From contig CM063502.1 of assembly GCA_032207245.1 (NCBI GenBank), positions 64,828,644-64,892,643 on the forward strand: DNA of 64,000 nt, in the 5' to 3' direction. Below, piece by piece: positions 48,900 through 62,171 of this stretch (the stretch's first letter is position 1; every line of letters begins with the position of its first letter). The position numbers were made by a program, and so were the translations under genes. The notes under the pieces were generated by a model. It had not been told where the DNA came from. It worked only from the letters and a program-made list of their open reading frames with translations, and did no database searches. This DNA is from Pardosa pseudoannulata (lineage: Eukaryota; Arthropoda; Arachnida; Araneae; Lycosidae).

Positions 48900-51177
48900 C
48901 AGGGGTAGGCAATGAGGCGCCCCCGATCGATTTTTAATGCGCCCTCGCTGGACTAATGTAAATGTATGATAGCCAGAGTGATTTACTTACTCTTGTAAAA
49001 TGGCGATATATAGCAAGTAGTCAGTTGAGTTTAAGATTGTGCATAGATTAGCAGTTTGCTAACCTTGAGCGGATCTAATAACACGCACGTATTTTTTGTT
49101 AGTGTGTGATCGTATTTCGAATAGACCACGCGTAGACCGTGCATTTAAAACTACCAAGTAATCCGAAATAATTCTTTTCTTTCAAAACCCTTCATGGATA
49201 AATGTAAAAGAAAAAGAACATATTATTTTAACGATGAATGGGAACATCTATATTGTATCATTGATTACAAAGGGAAGTGTATTTGTTTGTTGTGTAATAA
49301 TAGTATTGAGATTCCCAAGAAAAGTAATATTGAACGACATTTTAAGACCATTTGTACCAATTTTGATAGTGACTATCCAATGAACTCTGAAATTAGAAGA
49401 AAAAAAATATTTCTTTAAAATCTTCAATAACTAACCAAATTTTTTTTACTAAACCACTGCAACAACATAAAGCAGCAACGATCGCGTCATATAAAATATC
49501 GCATTTGCTAGCTAAGAATAAAAAACCATTTACAGATGGAGAATTAGTAAAAGAAGCCATATTAGAAGCTGCTGATTCACTTTTTGAAGAATTTAAAAAT
49601 AAAAAAGAAATAGTTTCAGCTCTAAACACGTTGCAATTATCAGTACGAACTGTTACTAGAAGAATTGGATTAATTGCGGAGAATTTCGAGGCAGAATTAG
49701 TAAATGATATGGAAAATTGTATTTTCTTTTCGCTACAGATGGATGAATCGACAAACGGGACAAATATATCAGAATTAGCAATTTGCGTGAAGATGGTGTT
49801 TTCTGATTTTACAACAAAAGAAGAAATTCTTAAAGTTCTGCCATTAAAGGGAAGCACAAAAGGAGAAGATATCTTTTCTACTTTTAAAAAGTATATAACA
49901 GATGTAAAATTTTATACAAAAGTTATCGTCATATACAACAGACGGGGCACCAGCGATGACTGGTAAGAAAAAAAGGATTCATTGCCTTATGTAGACAGGA
50001 TTCCTTATTCCCTAAATTTATTTCTTATCATTACCTCATACATCAGGAAATTTTATGCGCAAAAACAATAGGTTTTCAACACGTATTTACTATAGTAACA
50101 AAAATTATTAATTCCATAAGATCGGCAGCTATGCAACACAGATTGTTTAAATTACTTTTAGAAGATGAGGACGTTCAGTTCACAGATCTTTATTTACATA
50201 CTGAAGTGAGGTGACTGAGGAGAGGTAAAATACTTGAGCGGTTTATCATGCTTTTGCCACAAATAAAGGAATTTATTTCATCAAGAGGCGAATTTTATGA
50301 GCAATTAGAAAATAAGGATTGGCTAATAGACCTCGGATTTCTGACAGATATAACGGCAAATTTGAATGAATTAAATTTAAAAATACAAGGGAAAAATCAG
50401 CATATCGCTGACATGATTAGTGCAGTAAATGCATTCAAAAGCAAGTTAGTGGCTTTGAAATCCCCTCTATTGAAAAAATCATTATCATATTTCCCAAATA
50501 TAAAATATACTGTTGAGAGTTTAAATTTGAATAATGAAAATTTTACTGCTACATCATATTTAAAAATTATAGATAAGCTAATAGAAGAGTTTTCTTCTAG
50601 ATTTGAAGATTTTGCAGCATTAGAACCCGTTCTAAGATTTTTCACAAATCCATTCAATGTTACTGAAGATTATGTCCTTGAAATAGTTTCAGTGTATTTC
50701 GAGCTTCATAATATCGAAGACCTAGAATTAGAAATAATAAACTTGCAAAGTGATATTATTTTAAAAACGCATAGTAATAATAAAATATTTTGGAACTTAG
50801 TCGATGAAAATAAGTATCCTATTTTAAGGAAATGTGCGATAAAAATTTATTCATATTGTGTAACAAAATAGAATTGCGAGTCTTTGTTCTCAAATATGAA
50901 ATATTTGAAATCAAAATACCGACCAAGCTTAATGACTCACATTTAGATAATTGTTTAAGGACCGGGAACTCTAAATATATCCCCAATTATAAGAAATTAA
51001 CTGAAAATATGGACACCCAAGTTAAACGCTGAATTATATGTATCATTATGTATGACACCAACAAAATAAAGTCTGTTTTTTAATGCCTATTTATACCTGT
51101 TGATTATCGGTAAAAAATATGCGCCCTTGGTGATTTTCAAATTTAGTATTGTGCCCTTGAGGACAAACAGGTCGCTG
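48900..51177 (+). mobile_element. hAT transposon (ZBED/GTF2IRD2-like), 2.28 kb, inserted in the satellite
   Basis: Starts CAGGGGTAGGC and ends CGCTG, the CAG...CTG ends of hAT elements, and is flanked by a perfect 8-bp duplication GTCTAGTG (48892-48899 and 51178-51185). GC-bearing subterminal words GCGCCC lie near both ends. The interior is unlike the satellite in composition and carries one broken transposase gene in plus orientation. The target sequence is a satellite variant, so the insertion postdates the array. Confidence 0.9.
49194..51032 (+). pseudogene. hAT transposase with BED zinc finger, multiply frameshifted
   Basis: ATG 49194 opens a BED-type zinc finger (CLLCNN, then NIERHFKTIC). 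A shift near 49410 leads to 49505-49966, with a helical region and LQMDESTN, which carries the first catalytic Asp. Near 49930 the frame shifts again: TTDGAPAMTG, the second Asp motif, lies in a different frame. 50248-50871 holds the insertion and RNase H-like remainder. The C-terminal dimerisation segment appears as CESLFSNMKYLKSKYRPSL from 50875, with the end LTENMDTQVKR in another frame (stop about 51032). The protein resembles the ZBED/SCAND3/GTF2IRD2 type. At least four frame breaks make it inactive. Confidence 0.85.
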
Positions 51178-51185
51178 GTCTAGTG

Positions 51186-53159
51186 CATTCCACTGCTCTC
51201 CACTACTCTAAACTGCACTCACTGCACTCCATTAAACTACATTCCACTACACTCCACTACACTTCACTAAACTCCACTGCACTATACTACTCTCCACTGC
51301 ACTCCACTGCACCCCACTACATTCCACTGCACTCCACTACTCTCCACTGCACTCCACTACTCTCCACTGCACTCCACTGCACTCCACTAACCTCCAATGC
51401 ACTCTACTGCACTCCACTCCATTCCAGTATATTCTACTAGCTCCACTACACTCCACTTCACTCCACTGCACTCCAGTACACTGCACTATACTCCACTAAT
51501 CTCCACTGCACTCCAATCTACTCCATTCCACTGCACTCCAGTACCCTCCACTGCACTCCACTATATTCCAATATACTCCACTCAACTGAACTGCATTCCA
51601 CTGCTCTCCACTGCACTTCACTGCACTCCACTAGTCTCCACTGCACTCCACTACACTCCACTACACACCACTGCATTTCACTTCACTCCACTCCACTCCA
51701 CTCCACTCCACTGCACTCAACTGCACTCCACTCCACTCCAGTACAGTCCACTCCACTGCACTAAACTCCACTGCACTCCACTCCACTCCACTACATTCCA
51801 ATGCACTTCACTACTCTCCACTGCACTTCACTACTCTCAAATGCACTCCACTCCACTCCATTGCACTCCACTACACTCCACTACTCTCCACTACTATCCA
51901 CTGCACACCACTGCACTAGATTACTGTCCACTGCACTCCAGTAATCTCCACTGCACTCCACTACATTGCACTAATGTCCACTGCACTCCACTGCACTCCA
52001 CTACACTACTCTACACTCCACTGCACTCCACTGCACTCCATTACACTCCACTAATCTCCACTGAACTCCACTTCAATCCACTCCACTCCACTCCACTCCC
52101 CTCCACTATTTTCCACTATACTCTACTCCACTCCACTAATCTCCACTGCACTCCACTGCACTCCACTCCACTCCACTCCACTCCACTGCACTCCACTGCA
52201 CTCCAATGCACTCCATTACACTCCACTACTCTCAACTACTCTCTATTCCACTCCACTGCAATCCACTACTCTCCACTGCACTCCATTACACTCCACTGCA
52301 ATTCACTACACTCCAGTACCCCCCACTGCACTCCATTGCTCTCCACTATATTCCAATATACTCCACTCCACTCCACTGCATTTCACGGCTCTCCACTGCA
52401 CTTCAATGCACTCCATTACACTTCACTGCACTCCACTCCACTCCACTCCACTGCACTTCACTTCACTCCACTGCACTCCACTCCACTGCACTGCACTCCA
52501 ATACACTCCACTAATCTCCATTGCATTCCACTGCCTTCCACTCCATTCCAGTGCACTCCACTCCACTCCACTCCACCCCACTGCACTCCATTACACTCCA
52601 CTACTCTCAACAAATCTCAATTCCACTCCACTGCACTCTACTACACTCCACTACACTCAACTGCAGTCCACTCTACTACACTACATTCCACTGCACTCCA
52701 CTCCACTCCACTCCACAAATCTCCACTGCACTCCAGTACACTCCAGTACACTCGAGTACACTCCAATCCACTCCAGTAATCTCCACTACTCTCCACTCCA
52801 CTCCACGGCACTCCACTCCACTCCAATCCACGCCACTATGCTCCACTAATCTCCACTGCACTCCACTGCATTACACTCCACTCCACTGCACTCCACTCCA
52901 ATCCACAACAGTCCACTGCACTCCACTGCACTCCAATGCTATCCACTACACTCCATGACACTCCACTACTCTCAACTACTCTCCACTAATCTCCACTGCA
53001 CTCCACTACACTCCACTCCACTGCACTGCACTCCACTCCACTCCACTACATTTCACTGCACTCTACTCCACTGCACTCCCCTACACTCCACTATACTCCA
53101 CTACACTCCAGTCCACTCCACTTATCTCCACTGCACTCTAGTACATTCCAGTACACTCC
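51186..53159 (+). repeat. 10-bp satellite array, plus orientation, 2.0 kb
   Basis: Same monomer as before the hAT insertion. Runs of CCA-type monomers (CTCCACTCCA) are more frequent here, giving long stretches of CCACT pentamers. Local duplications recur around the words CTCCACTACTCTCAAC (for example near 52220, 52595 and 52960). Confidence 0.97.
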
Positions 53160-54818
53160 CCTCTCTGACTTCAACCCAGCGTGCTTGAGCTTAAATGCTC
53201 GCATGCTTGCTTCACTCGCATTACTCAGCCCTGTCTTACAGGGTTATGCTCTCTTTCTTCGGGGTGTTGCAATAATTCAAATTTGACGCACTCAATGCGG
53301 TGCGGCACTGGGGAAGAGCAACAGGGTGTTGAGCTTAGGCACTTCACCCAAGACAATAATCAACCTCCTCCAGGTGCCGTGGTAACTAGGAGTTCTCCTC
53401 CTAGGAAAAATGATTACCGTCCTTGACGAAGTGTTCAACGGAGTTCCATCTGGATCTCCGGGCAGCCCCTGCTGAACACTACTTAATCGTGTCGGGGGTG
53501 ATTCCTCGTCGACCTAAGATTTGAGCGCATCTCGCAGTGCGGGTGACTGCACTCCTTGGTCGTATCGGAGGTCATACTTCGCGACCTAATCATATACGGA
53601 CACAACCCCGAAGTTGATTTTCCAATCCTTGGTCGTATCGGAGCAATTCGTCGACCTAAATTCTTTTCGCCACTGCCCGATGTATAAGTCGGGACACTGT
53701 CCGCCACTCGTTGCTCGATTCGCACTCTACGGGGAAGTAGAGGGTTCCCTCTCAGTAGAGACGCGATTACTAGATAGTACAGTCCGCACAAGGAGGGATT
53801 CTCATTTTTGCCTGATTATACTTCCGATTTTGCGGACGGTGCAGACCCCATCTTCGGATGGAGGCGACCTTTCCGGCCGGGGGGTCGTGACCGATACTCT
53901 CGTCTTCTCGTGATGGTAACTTCTTTTCCGTATGAGACCTGCGATGGTGAGCCGCACTCCATGCAGGAGGGAGGATCGGGCCTTCGGTTCCGGTAGGCCG
54001 TTATTCAGCCCTGCATTCCAGGGTGGTGTCGATCAATCGCTGGACCTTGCCCGGAACAGATCTCCATGAGGTACATAAACCCTGCTGGTCGAGGACTGGC
54101 GAAAGGGGGTGCTGGGGGTATTACCAGGGATATACTCCTGGGAGGCAGCCTAATGCTAGGTTCAAATAAATCGGTTCATTCTGGCCGACAGCCTCGAGAT
54201 CTTGGTGGGCGGTTGACTATTGCGTCCAACCACCACCGATCCTAACTGCTCGTCTTGAGACGCTTCACGTTTTCTGTCGTCGTCTCGCCTCACACCGTCG
54301 CGTCGTTTGACGGGAAACTCTCACAACCACCATTGCAATATAGGGATGAATCTCTGGTCCGGACCCAAACCCGACGGGGTAGGATTCCTGGAGGAGTGTC
54401 TCGTCCTCATTTCCAGAGTCAGCCCGGAAACGGCGTGCGGATGAATCCGCTCCCTCCCTCTGATCGGGGGAGCAGCGGACCACTATACCTGACCATTGGG
54501 AGAGCTAGTGGGTCTCACTTCATGGTTAGCCTCCCGAGAGGGAGGCTTCCTGTCCTTTGGGAGCTCCGCTCCCGAGGCTGGACGGTGGTTGGAGCCTCAT
54601 CCTTCTGCTTCCGAAAGGTATCCTCTGGCGTAGCGCGTACCTCGTGCCCGCTTCTCTGCGGAAATCTTGGTTTAGCAACGTATCACTTCTCCTCTTTGTG
54701 CTCTGTGAAGGTGTCCTTTCTCCGGGCAGTTTTGCAGAGGAAATCGCTTCCGACCTTTTAGTCGGTAGGGATACCCGGTAAGCGGCTTAAATGTTGCATA
54801 GGTGGGTTACTTTCTCAG
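53160..54818. mobile_element. Unidentified GC-rich non-coding cassette, 1.66 kb, inside the satellite
   Basis: A sharp switch to GC-rich, CpG-bearing sequence, flanked on both sides by TTCCAGTACACTCC (53146-53159 and 54819-54832), a possible 14-bp target duplication. Internal features: a tandem repeat of 70-73 bp with the 18-mer TCCTTGGTCGTATCGGAG at 53553 and 53626 and the word CGACCTAA at 53510, 53582 and 53652; strong hairpins GCCTCCC-GAGA-GGGAGGC (54529-54546) and CCGAC-GTCGG (54750-54765); and GCTTAAATG near both ends (53189, 54785). The longest open frames (168 residues at 54255-54761 plus, 102 residues at 53483-53791 minus) match nothing I recognise. It could be a non-autonomous retroelement, a 5' region of a LINE, or spacer-type DNA. 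Confidence 0.55.
53480..53700. repeat. Degenerate 70-73-bp tandem repeat, three copies
   Basis: Copies share TCGTRTCGG, an ATTCNTCG-like word and CGACCTAA, with spacings of 70-73 bp. The last two copies share 18 identical bases. Confidence 0.7.
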
Positions 54819-57659
54819 TTCCAGTACACTCCATTATATTCCATTGCGCTCCACTAATCTTCAATGCACTCAATTCCACTCCACTCCACACAACTCCACT
54901 AAACTGCACTCCACTACACGCCAATGCACTCCACTACACTCCACCACAGTCCACTGCAATCTACTACACTCCAATACACTCCACTACTCTCCACTGCACA
55001 ACACTCCACTCCACTACACTACATTCCACTGCCCTCCACCAATCTACATTGTCTCCACTCCACTCCACAACACTCCAATGAACTCCACTACATACCACTA
55101 CACTCCACTGCACTTTATTACACTCCACTAATCTAAACTGCACTCCACTCCACTCCACTGCACTCCACTACTATACACTACACTCCATTACACTCCAATG
55201 TACTCCACTACACTGAACTAATCTCCACTGCACTCGACTACACTCCATTACATTCCACTGCACTAAACTACACTCCACTATTCTCCACTGCATTCCACTA
55301 ATCTACAATGCACTAAAATACACTCCACTACATACCACTGCACTCCACTACTCTCCATTGCACTCCACTGCACTCCACTACACTCCACTATTCTCCACTG
55401 CATTCCACTAATCTACAATGCACTAAAATACACTCCACTACATACCACTGCACTCCACTACTCTCCATTGCACTCCACTGCATTTCACTAATCTAAACTG
55501 TTCAGCACTGCACTGCACTCCACTCCACTACTCTCCACTGCACTCCACTAAACTCCACTATATTCACTGCACTACACTAATATCCACTGCTTTCCACTCC
55601 CCTCCACTCCCCTCTACTGCACTCAATTGCTCTCCACTCCACTATTCTACACTGCACTAAAATACACTCCACAACATACCACTGCACTCCACTACTCTCC
55701 ACTGCATTCCACTGCACTCCACTACACTCCAATACACCCCACTGTACTCCACTCCACTACACTCCACTACTCTGCACTGCATACCACTGAACACCACTGC
55801 ACTAGACTACTGTCCACTGCATTCCACTGAACTGCACTGCACTCCAATCCACTCCACTAATGTCCACTACAATCCACTACACTCCAGTACACTCCACTGC
55901 ACTCCACTGCACTCCATTACACTCAACTAATCTCCAGTGAACTCCACTCTCCTCCACTCCACTCCACTCCACTATATTCCACTATACTCTACTACACTCC
56001 ACTAAACTCCACTGCAATCCACTGAATTAAACTCCACTCCACTGCAGTCCACTTAACTACACTACACTACATTACATTCTACTGCACTCCACTACTCTCC
56101 ACTGCACTCCACTACACTGAACTACACTTCACTACACTCCAGTACACTCCAGTACACCCCACTGCACTCCACTGTACTCCACTATATTCCAATATACTCC
56201 ACTCCACTCTACTGCATTTCACTGCTCTCCACTGCATTTCACTATACTCCACTACTCTCCACTGCACTCCACTACACTCCACTACCCTCCAATGCACTTC
56301 ACTCCACTGCACTCCACTACACACCAATAATCTCCATTGAACTCCACTGCCCACTGCATTCCACTGCACTCCACTGCACTCCACTCCACTCCACTCCACT
56401 CCACTGCACTCCAATGCCCTCCGTTACACTCCACTACTCTCAACTACTCTTCATTCAACTCCACTCCAGTACACTACAGTACACTACACTCCACTAATCT
56501 CCACAGCATTCCACTACACTCCAGTACACTCCAATCCACTATACTAATCTCCACTTCACTCCACTATACTCCACTACATTCCACTGCACTTCACTCCACT
56601 CTACTACACTCCACTACACTACACTGCACTCCACTACATTTCACTGCACTCCACTCCACTCCATTACAGTCCACTGCATTCTACTACACTCTAATACACT
56701 ATACTACATTCCACTCAACTCCATTGATTTCCACTACATTCCACTACTCTCAACTACTCTCCACTAACTCCACTCCACTACACTCCACTGTTTTTCATTA
56801 ATCTCCACTGCACTAAACTACTCTCCACTACATACCACTACACTCCACTACTCTCCACTACTCTGCCCTGCACTTCACTGAAATATACTACATTCTACTG
56901 CACTCCGCTCCACTCCACTACAATGCACTCTACTGTACTTATCTCCAATGCATTCACTCCACTCCACTCCACTAAACTGCACTCCACTCCACTCCACTGT
57001 ACTGCACTCCACTGTACTCCACTCCACTGCACTGCACTCCACTGCACTCCACTGCACTCCACTACACTCCACTGCACTCCACTACACTCCACTGCACTCC
57101 ACTATATACCAGTACACTCCACTCCACTCCACTGCACTCCACTAAATTCCACTACACACCACTGCACTCCACTAAACTCCACTCCACTACATTCCACTCT
57201 ACTCCACTCCACTCCACTCCACTCCACTACATTCCACTCCACTCCACTGCACCCCACTGCACATCAATACACTCCAGTACTCTCCAGTACCCTCCACTGC
57301 ACTTTACTGCACTCCACTGCAGTCCACTATATTCAAATATACTGCACTCCACTCCACTCAGCTGCACTGCATTAAAATGCACTCCAATGCACTCAATTAC
57401 ACTCCACTACCCTCCACTACTATCCATTCCACTACACTGCACTCCACTATATTCCACTATTCCCCGCTGCACTCCACTCTACTACACTAAATTCCACTGC
57501 ACTCCACTCCACTCCACTATACTCCACTACACTCTAGTCCACTCCACTACACTCCACTGCACTCCAGTACATTCCACTACACTCCACCGCACTCCACTGA
57601 ACTCCACTATACTCCACTACATTACACTGCACTAAACTCCACTAAACTACTACACTCCA
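54819..57659 (+). repeat. 10-bp satellite array, plus orientation, 2.8 kb
   Basis: Same monomer. Contains a fresh tandem duplication: 55271-55370 is identical by eye to 55381-55480, offset 110 bp (11 monomers). The first part (54821-55140) resembles 47812-48075, again showing higher-order copies. Gradual intrusion of other sequence begins at about 57660. Confidence 0.97.
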
Positions 57660-58640
57660 CCCATCTATGCTACGAGCACTCCAATCTACCACCACTCCAC
57701 TACTCTCCACTGCACTCCACTAAACTCCACTAAACTACATTCCCATTTACACTCCTTATACGTCCACTGCCCTTCACTCACAATCACTCCACCACTATCA
57801 CCGCCGCTCTCACCGCTGAAGAGAAAGACTGCACTCGACTCTACTGCCAACACTGTACTCCACTTTACTAAACTACTGCACTCCTCCAAAATTTTATGTA
57901 CCTACCACAACGACTCTGCGCTCCATATGCACTTAAATTATTTTACCTCACACTCCACTCACTCCAATAAACTCCACTCCACTGATGACTCCAGATACTT
58001 CTCAATAGTATACTCTAAAAATTATATCACTTCACTCACTACTAATTATATCATTACAACTCACTCCAAAATCCCCATTTTTAATTTTCACACCTGAACC
58101 AAATGTGTAATCTACTTTGCAGTACCCCAAGCCATCACTACACTATTACTAAATAAATTATATTGTACTGCATTTACCACTCCACTCCACTAATTTCCAC
58201 TCCACTACTAAAACTGATTCTCCTTACACCACTCCACTCACTCACTTCAACACACTGCCAGATCCTAACTTCTCTCACTAGCCCATTTCTGATAAACACC
58301 CTCAAAATATTACTGCACTTCAAAGGAACTCTACATATCCACTCAAATGACTATTAGAAATTTTTTTCAACTGCACTCCACTAATCCATCTCACTGTGCA
58401 TCTACACCCACTCATTACTAAAATACATTATGCAAGTCAATTGAACTCCATAACTCCAAGTTTCCAATACCGATATGCAATCCTAGAAAAGACTTAAATG
58501 AATTAAATCTCACTACTCCACTCGACTACCATTTGCAAAATTCTCCTAATCCACTACTATACCCCATAACAACACTTCTACCATAAATTTACTCCACTAT
58601 GTACCCACTACTAAATCCACTGCATTTCACCCTCAACTAC
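57660..58640 (+). pseudogene. Gypsy gag fragment heavily interspersed with satellite words
   Basis: Shares many ordered words with 60420-61470, for example AAAATTTTATGTACCTACC (57891, 60690), AATCCCCATTT-type text (58070, 60876) and CATAACAACACTTC (58566, 61413). Between these words CACT, ACTCC and CCACTCCACT are inserted at different places than in the second copy. It passes into pure satellite at both ends. The underlying sequence is the gag part of the element at 60.4 kb; no usable frame remains. Confidence 0.7.
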
Positions 58641-60419
58641 TCCACTCCACTGCACTCCACTAACCTCCATTCACTCCACTGTGCTCCACCACACTCCACT
58701 GCACTCCACTCCACTCCACTCCACTCCACTGCACTCCAATGCACTCCATTACACTCCACTACTCTCAACTAGTCTCCATTCCACTCCACTGCACTCCATT
58801 ACATTCCACTACACTACACTCCACTCTACTACACACATCCACTGCACTCCACTACACTCCAGTCCACTCCACTAATATCCACTGCACTCCAGTACACTCC
58901 ATCCACTCTAATAATCTCCACTACACTCCACTACACTCCACTACATTCCAGCGCACTTCACTCCACTCCACTGTACTCCATTACACAACAGTACAATTCA
59001 CTACACTCCACTAAACTCCAAGGCATTACACTCCACTGCACTCCACTCCACTCCACTAATCTACACTGCACTCCACTACACTCCACTACTCTCCACTGCA
59101 CTCCACTACATTCCACTTCACTCCTCTCAACTACATTCCACTCCACTAAACTCCACTGCACACCACTCCACTAATATCCACTGCACTCCACTTCACTAAC
59201 CTCCACTGCACGTAACTACACTCCACTACATTCCACTCCACTCCACTCCACTCCACACCACTACATTCCACTACTTTCCACTGCACTACACAACACTACA
59301 CTAAACTAAACTAATATCCTCTGCTCTCCACTGGAGTTCACTGCATTCCACTGCACTACACTACATTCCACAGCACTCCACTTCACTAACCTCCACTGCA
59401 CTTAACTACACTCCATTACATTCCACTCCACTCCACTCCACTCCACTACATTCCACTAGTCTAAACTGCACTCCACTCCACTACACTACACTACACTAAT
59501 ATCCACTGCACTCCACTACATTCCACTGCACTCCACTACTCTCCACTACATTCCACTGCTTTCCACTACTCTCCACTGCACTCCACTAAATTCCACTGCA
59601 CTCAACTACACTCCACACTCCATTACAGTCACTGCACTCTACTACACTCCACTCCACTCCACTGCACTCCACTACACTTCACTATATTCCACACTACATT
59701 CCACTGCACTCCACTACACACCAGTAACACACTAAACTCCACTATCGCCACTGCACTCACTGCATTCCACTCCTCTCCACTGCACTCCACTCCACTCCAC
59801 TACACAAAACTGCACTCCATTGCACTCCACTCCACTCCATATATTCCACTATACTACACTAATCTCCACTCCACTGCACTCAATTACACACCACTGCACT
59901 CCATTGCACTCCACTAACTGCAGTATATTCCAATAAACTCCACTACACTCCACTGCACTCCACTGCTCTCTGCACTGCACTACACTACACTCCATTTCAC
60001 AACTTCCATTACACACTGCAATTCACTACTAACACTGCACTCTCACTGCGCACTCCACTACACTCCACTACACTCCAGTACACTCCACTGCACTCCACTA
60101 CTTCACTATCTCCACTGCACTCTAATGCACTCCATTGCACTCTACACTCCACTAATCTCCACTGCACTCCTACATTCCACTGCACTCCACTACACTCCAC
60201 TGCACTCAACTATACTCCACTTCATTCCACTGCACTCCAGTAAATCTCCACTGCACTTCACTCTTCTCCACTGTACTCCAGTACACACTACTAATCTCCA
60301 CTGCACTCCAATCTAATCCATTCCACTGCACTACAATCCAGTGCACTCCACTATACTCCACTACTCTCCACTGAACTCCACTATACTCCACTACATTCCA
60401 CTGCACTAAACTCCACTAA
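58641..60419 (+). repeat. 10-bp satellite array, plus orientation, 1.8 kb
   Basis: Same monomer, more irregular than the earlier blocks. Many monomers are shortened to 8-9 bases from about 59590 onward, so the 10-bp phase drifts before the next hybrid region. Confidence 0.93.
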
Positions 60420-61901
60420 AATCTATCACCACCATCTATGCAAATTCACGAGCACTAATCTACACCAACTATCACTGCATGCTTCGCATAAAACCCACTA
60501 CGAACATTCCCATTTATCACTGCCACTACGCTCGCCGCCCTTCATCTCTCATTCACTGCAGCCATCCCAATACCGCCGCTTTACTACCCTGAAGAGAAGA
60601 GACCACACTCACTGTTCGTCGCAATCGCCATTCCATACGCCACTTTAGTGAGAACTACTGTCACTCCTCAAAATTTTATGTACCTACCTGCAACGACTCA
60701 TGCGCTGCATATGCAATTAAATATTATTTTACTCACGACTCTCCACTACTAAAACCGAACCGCCACATTGATGACCCACGATAGTAGAAAACTCAATAGT
60801 ATATCTTCTAAAATTATATCATATTTTATATTTTTATACTAATTATATATCATAGCAACTCCACGCCGTTAAAATCCCCATTTTTAATTACACTCCTGAC
60901 TTTTCAAAAATTAAATCTACATTTGCTTTAGGTACCCCCCAAGCCAATCACAGAATCTATTACTAAATATAATTATATTACTGCATTACACCACTCCAGT
61001 ATGGTACGCGATTAATACTTAAAACTGATTCTGATAAGCCATACACCAAAAATTAGAACTCATCAAACTTCAGGAGAATCCACTGCAGATTCGTAAACTT
61101 CTCTCATTTGAGCCCATTTCTGATAAACGACCCTCAGAAATATTACTAACTTCAAAACTCACATCGTCTCAAATGACCTATTGTAGAAATTTTTTTTCAA
61201 CATTTGCGACCACTCAATCCATCTGCACTCCATCTTTAACTCCAAAACCACTAGCTGATAAAATTATGGAAGTACATTCACCTCAAAAGTACTCACTACA
61301 GAAGTTTCCAATCCTACATTCTTAAGAGACTAAATGAATTGAAATCTCCAAATGCGTCACTTCAACTCGACTAACGCATTTGCAAAATTCTAGCAGTAAA
61401 TCACTAGATCCCGCATAACAACACTTCACTTACCACCGTAAAATTAAGGAACGCGCTAACAAATGTACCCACCTTGCACTTAACATCAAACAAAATAATC
61501 CTTACCTTTGCCAAACACTCTGCCTACTTCGCACTAATACATCCAATGTTATGTTCTGATCGATACCCCACTCCCCTTTACCCCTCGTCAAAAACTAGGA
61601 GATGTAAAGTCATCACTCACGGCCTAATTCTACCTCAATACCTGTCATAGGACTCCAATTATTACTTTAGATTTAAATCAAAACAAAATAAGTCAATTCT
61701 TATTAGCACACTACAGTACCATATTAGGAGCCACTCCTTTCACTCACAATTTGATCCTGATTTAACTCTGCACTCATTGATTCGAATACAATATCAGTCA
61801 CAATTATACGACAATCATTCATTCAGTGAAAATTGTTCAAAATCACATTTATTCTAATTGCTTAACGAATTTCCAACTCACGACACCACCTCACCCACAA
61901 A

Positions 61902-62171
61902 GTGTTCATTCAGTTTTTCATTTATAATAGAAACCACAGGACCTCCAGTTTCGCAAACCAGACTGCACCATCACTTGTGACTGCAAAGAAAGAGTTTAAA
62001 TACATGATTGAATTACTATGCGCCCACCCAAAAGTTCTATGCATCACCACTTCACATGGTCCGAACATTCTCACTACCATAGGTGACTATCGATTAAATT
62101 CACCACTGTTAGATCTTACAATATTCCAACTCCTAGACTTCACAGCACTTCACTACTTCCACTCGATCTAA
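61902..62171 (+). pseudogene. Gypsy reverse transcriptase fragment, corrupted
   Basis: The frame contains KKEFKYMIEL, then degraded text where the SPWASPLHMVPK motif would be (ATGCATCACCACTTCACATG is visible at 62039-62058), then GDYRLNS corresponding to the CGDYRRLN motif. Three-base and one-base losses are needed to line it up with the family. Inference from motif order. Confidence 0.65.

Noticed and set aside
51397..52779. 460-codon open frame of repeated His-Ser-Thr-Pro-Leu-His-Cys units, and many similar frames in both directions across 44-60 kb
   Set aside because: It is a direct translation of the 10-bp satellite. The monomer seldom contains a stop in any plus frame, so frames stay open by chance. 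No start context, domain or codon bias supports a protein.
54255..54761. 168-codon frame in the GC-rich cassette
   Set aside because: Arg/Ser/Pro-rich as expected of GC-rich non-coding DNA, overlapping the strong hairpins; no domain recognised. Kept only as a note in the cassette entry.
53160..54818. Helitron
   Set aside because: The sequence near the left edge reads TCTCTGAC and there is a hairpin near the right end, but the CTRR terminus and an A|T insertion site are missing, and the 14-bp flanking repeat speaks against it.
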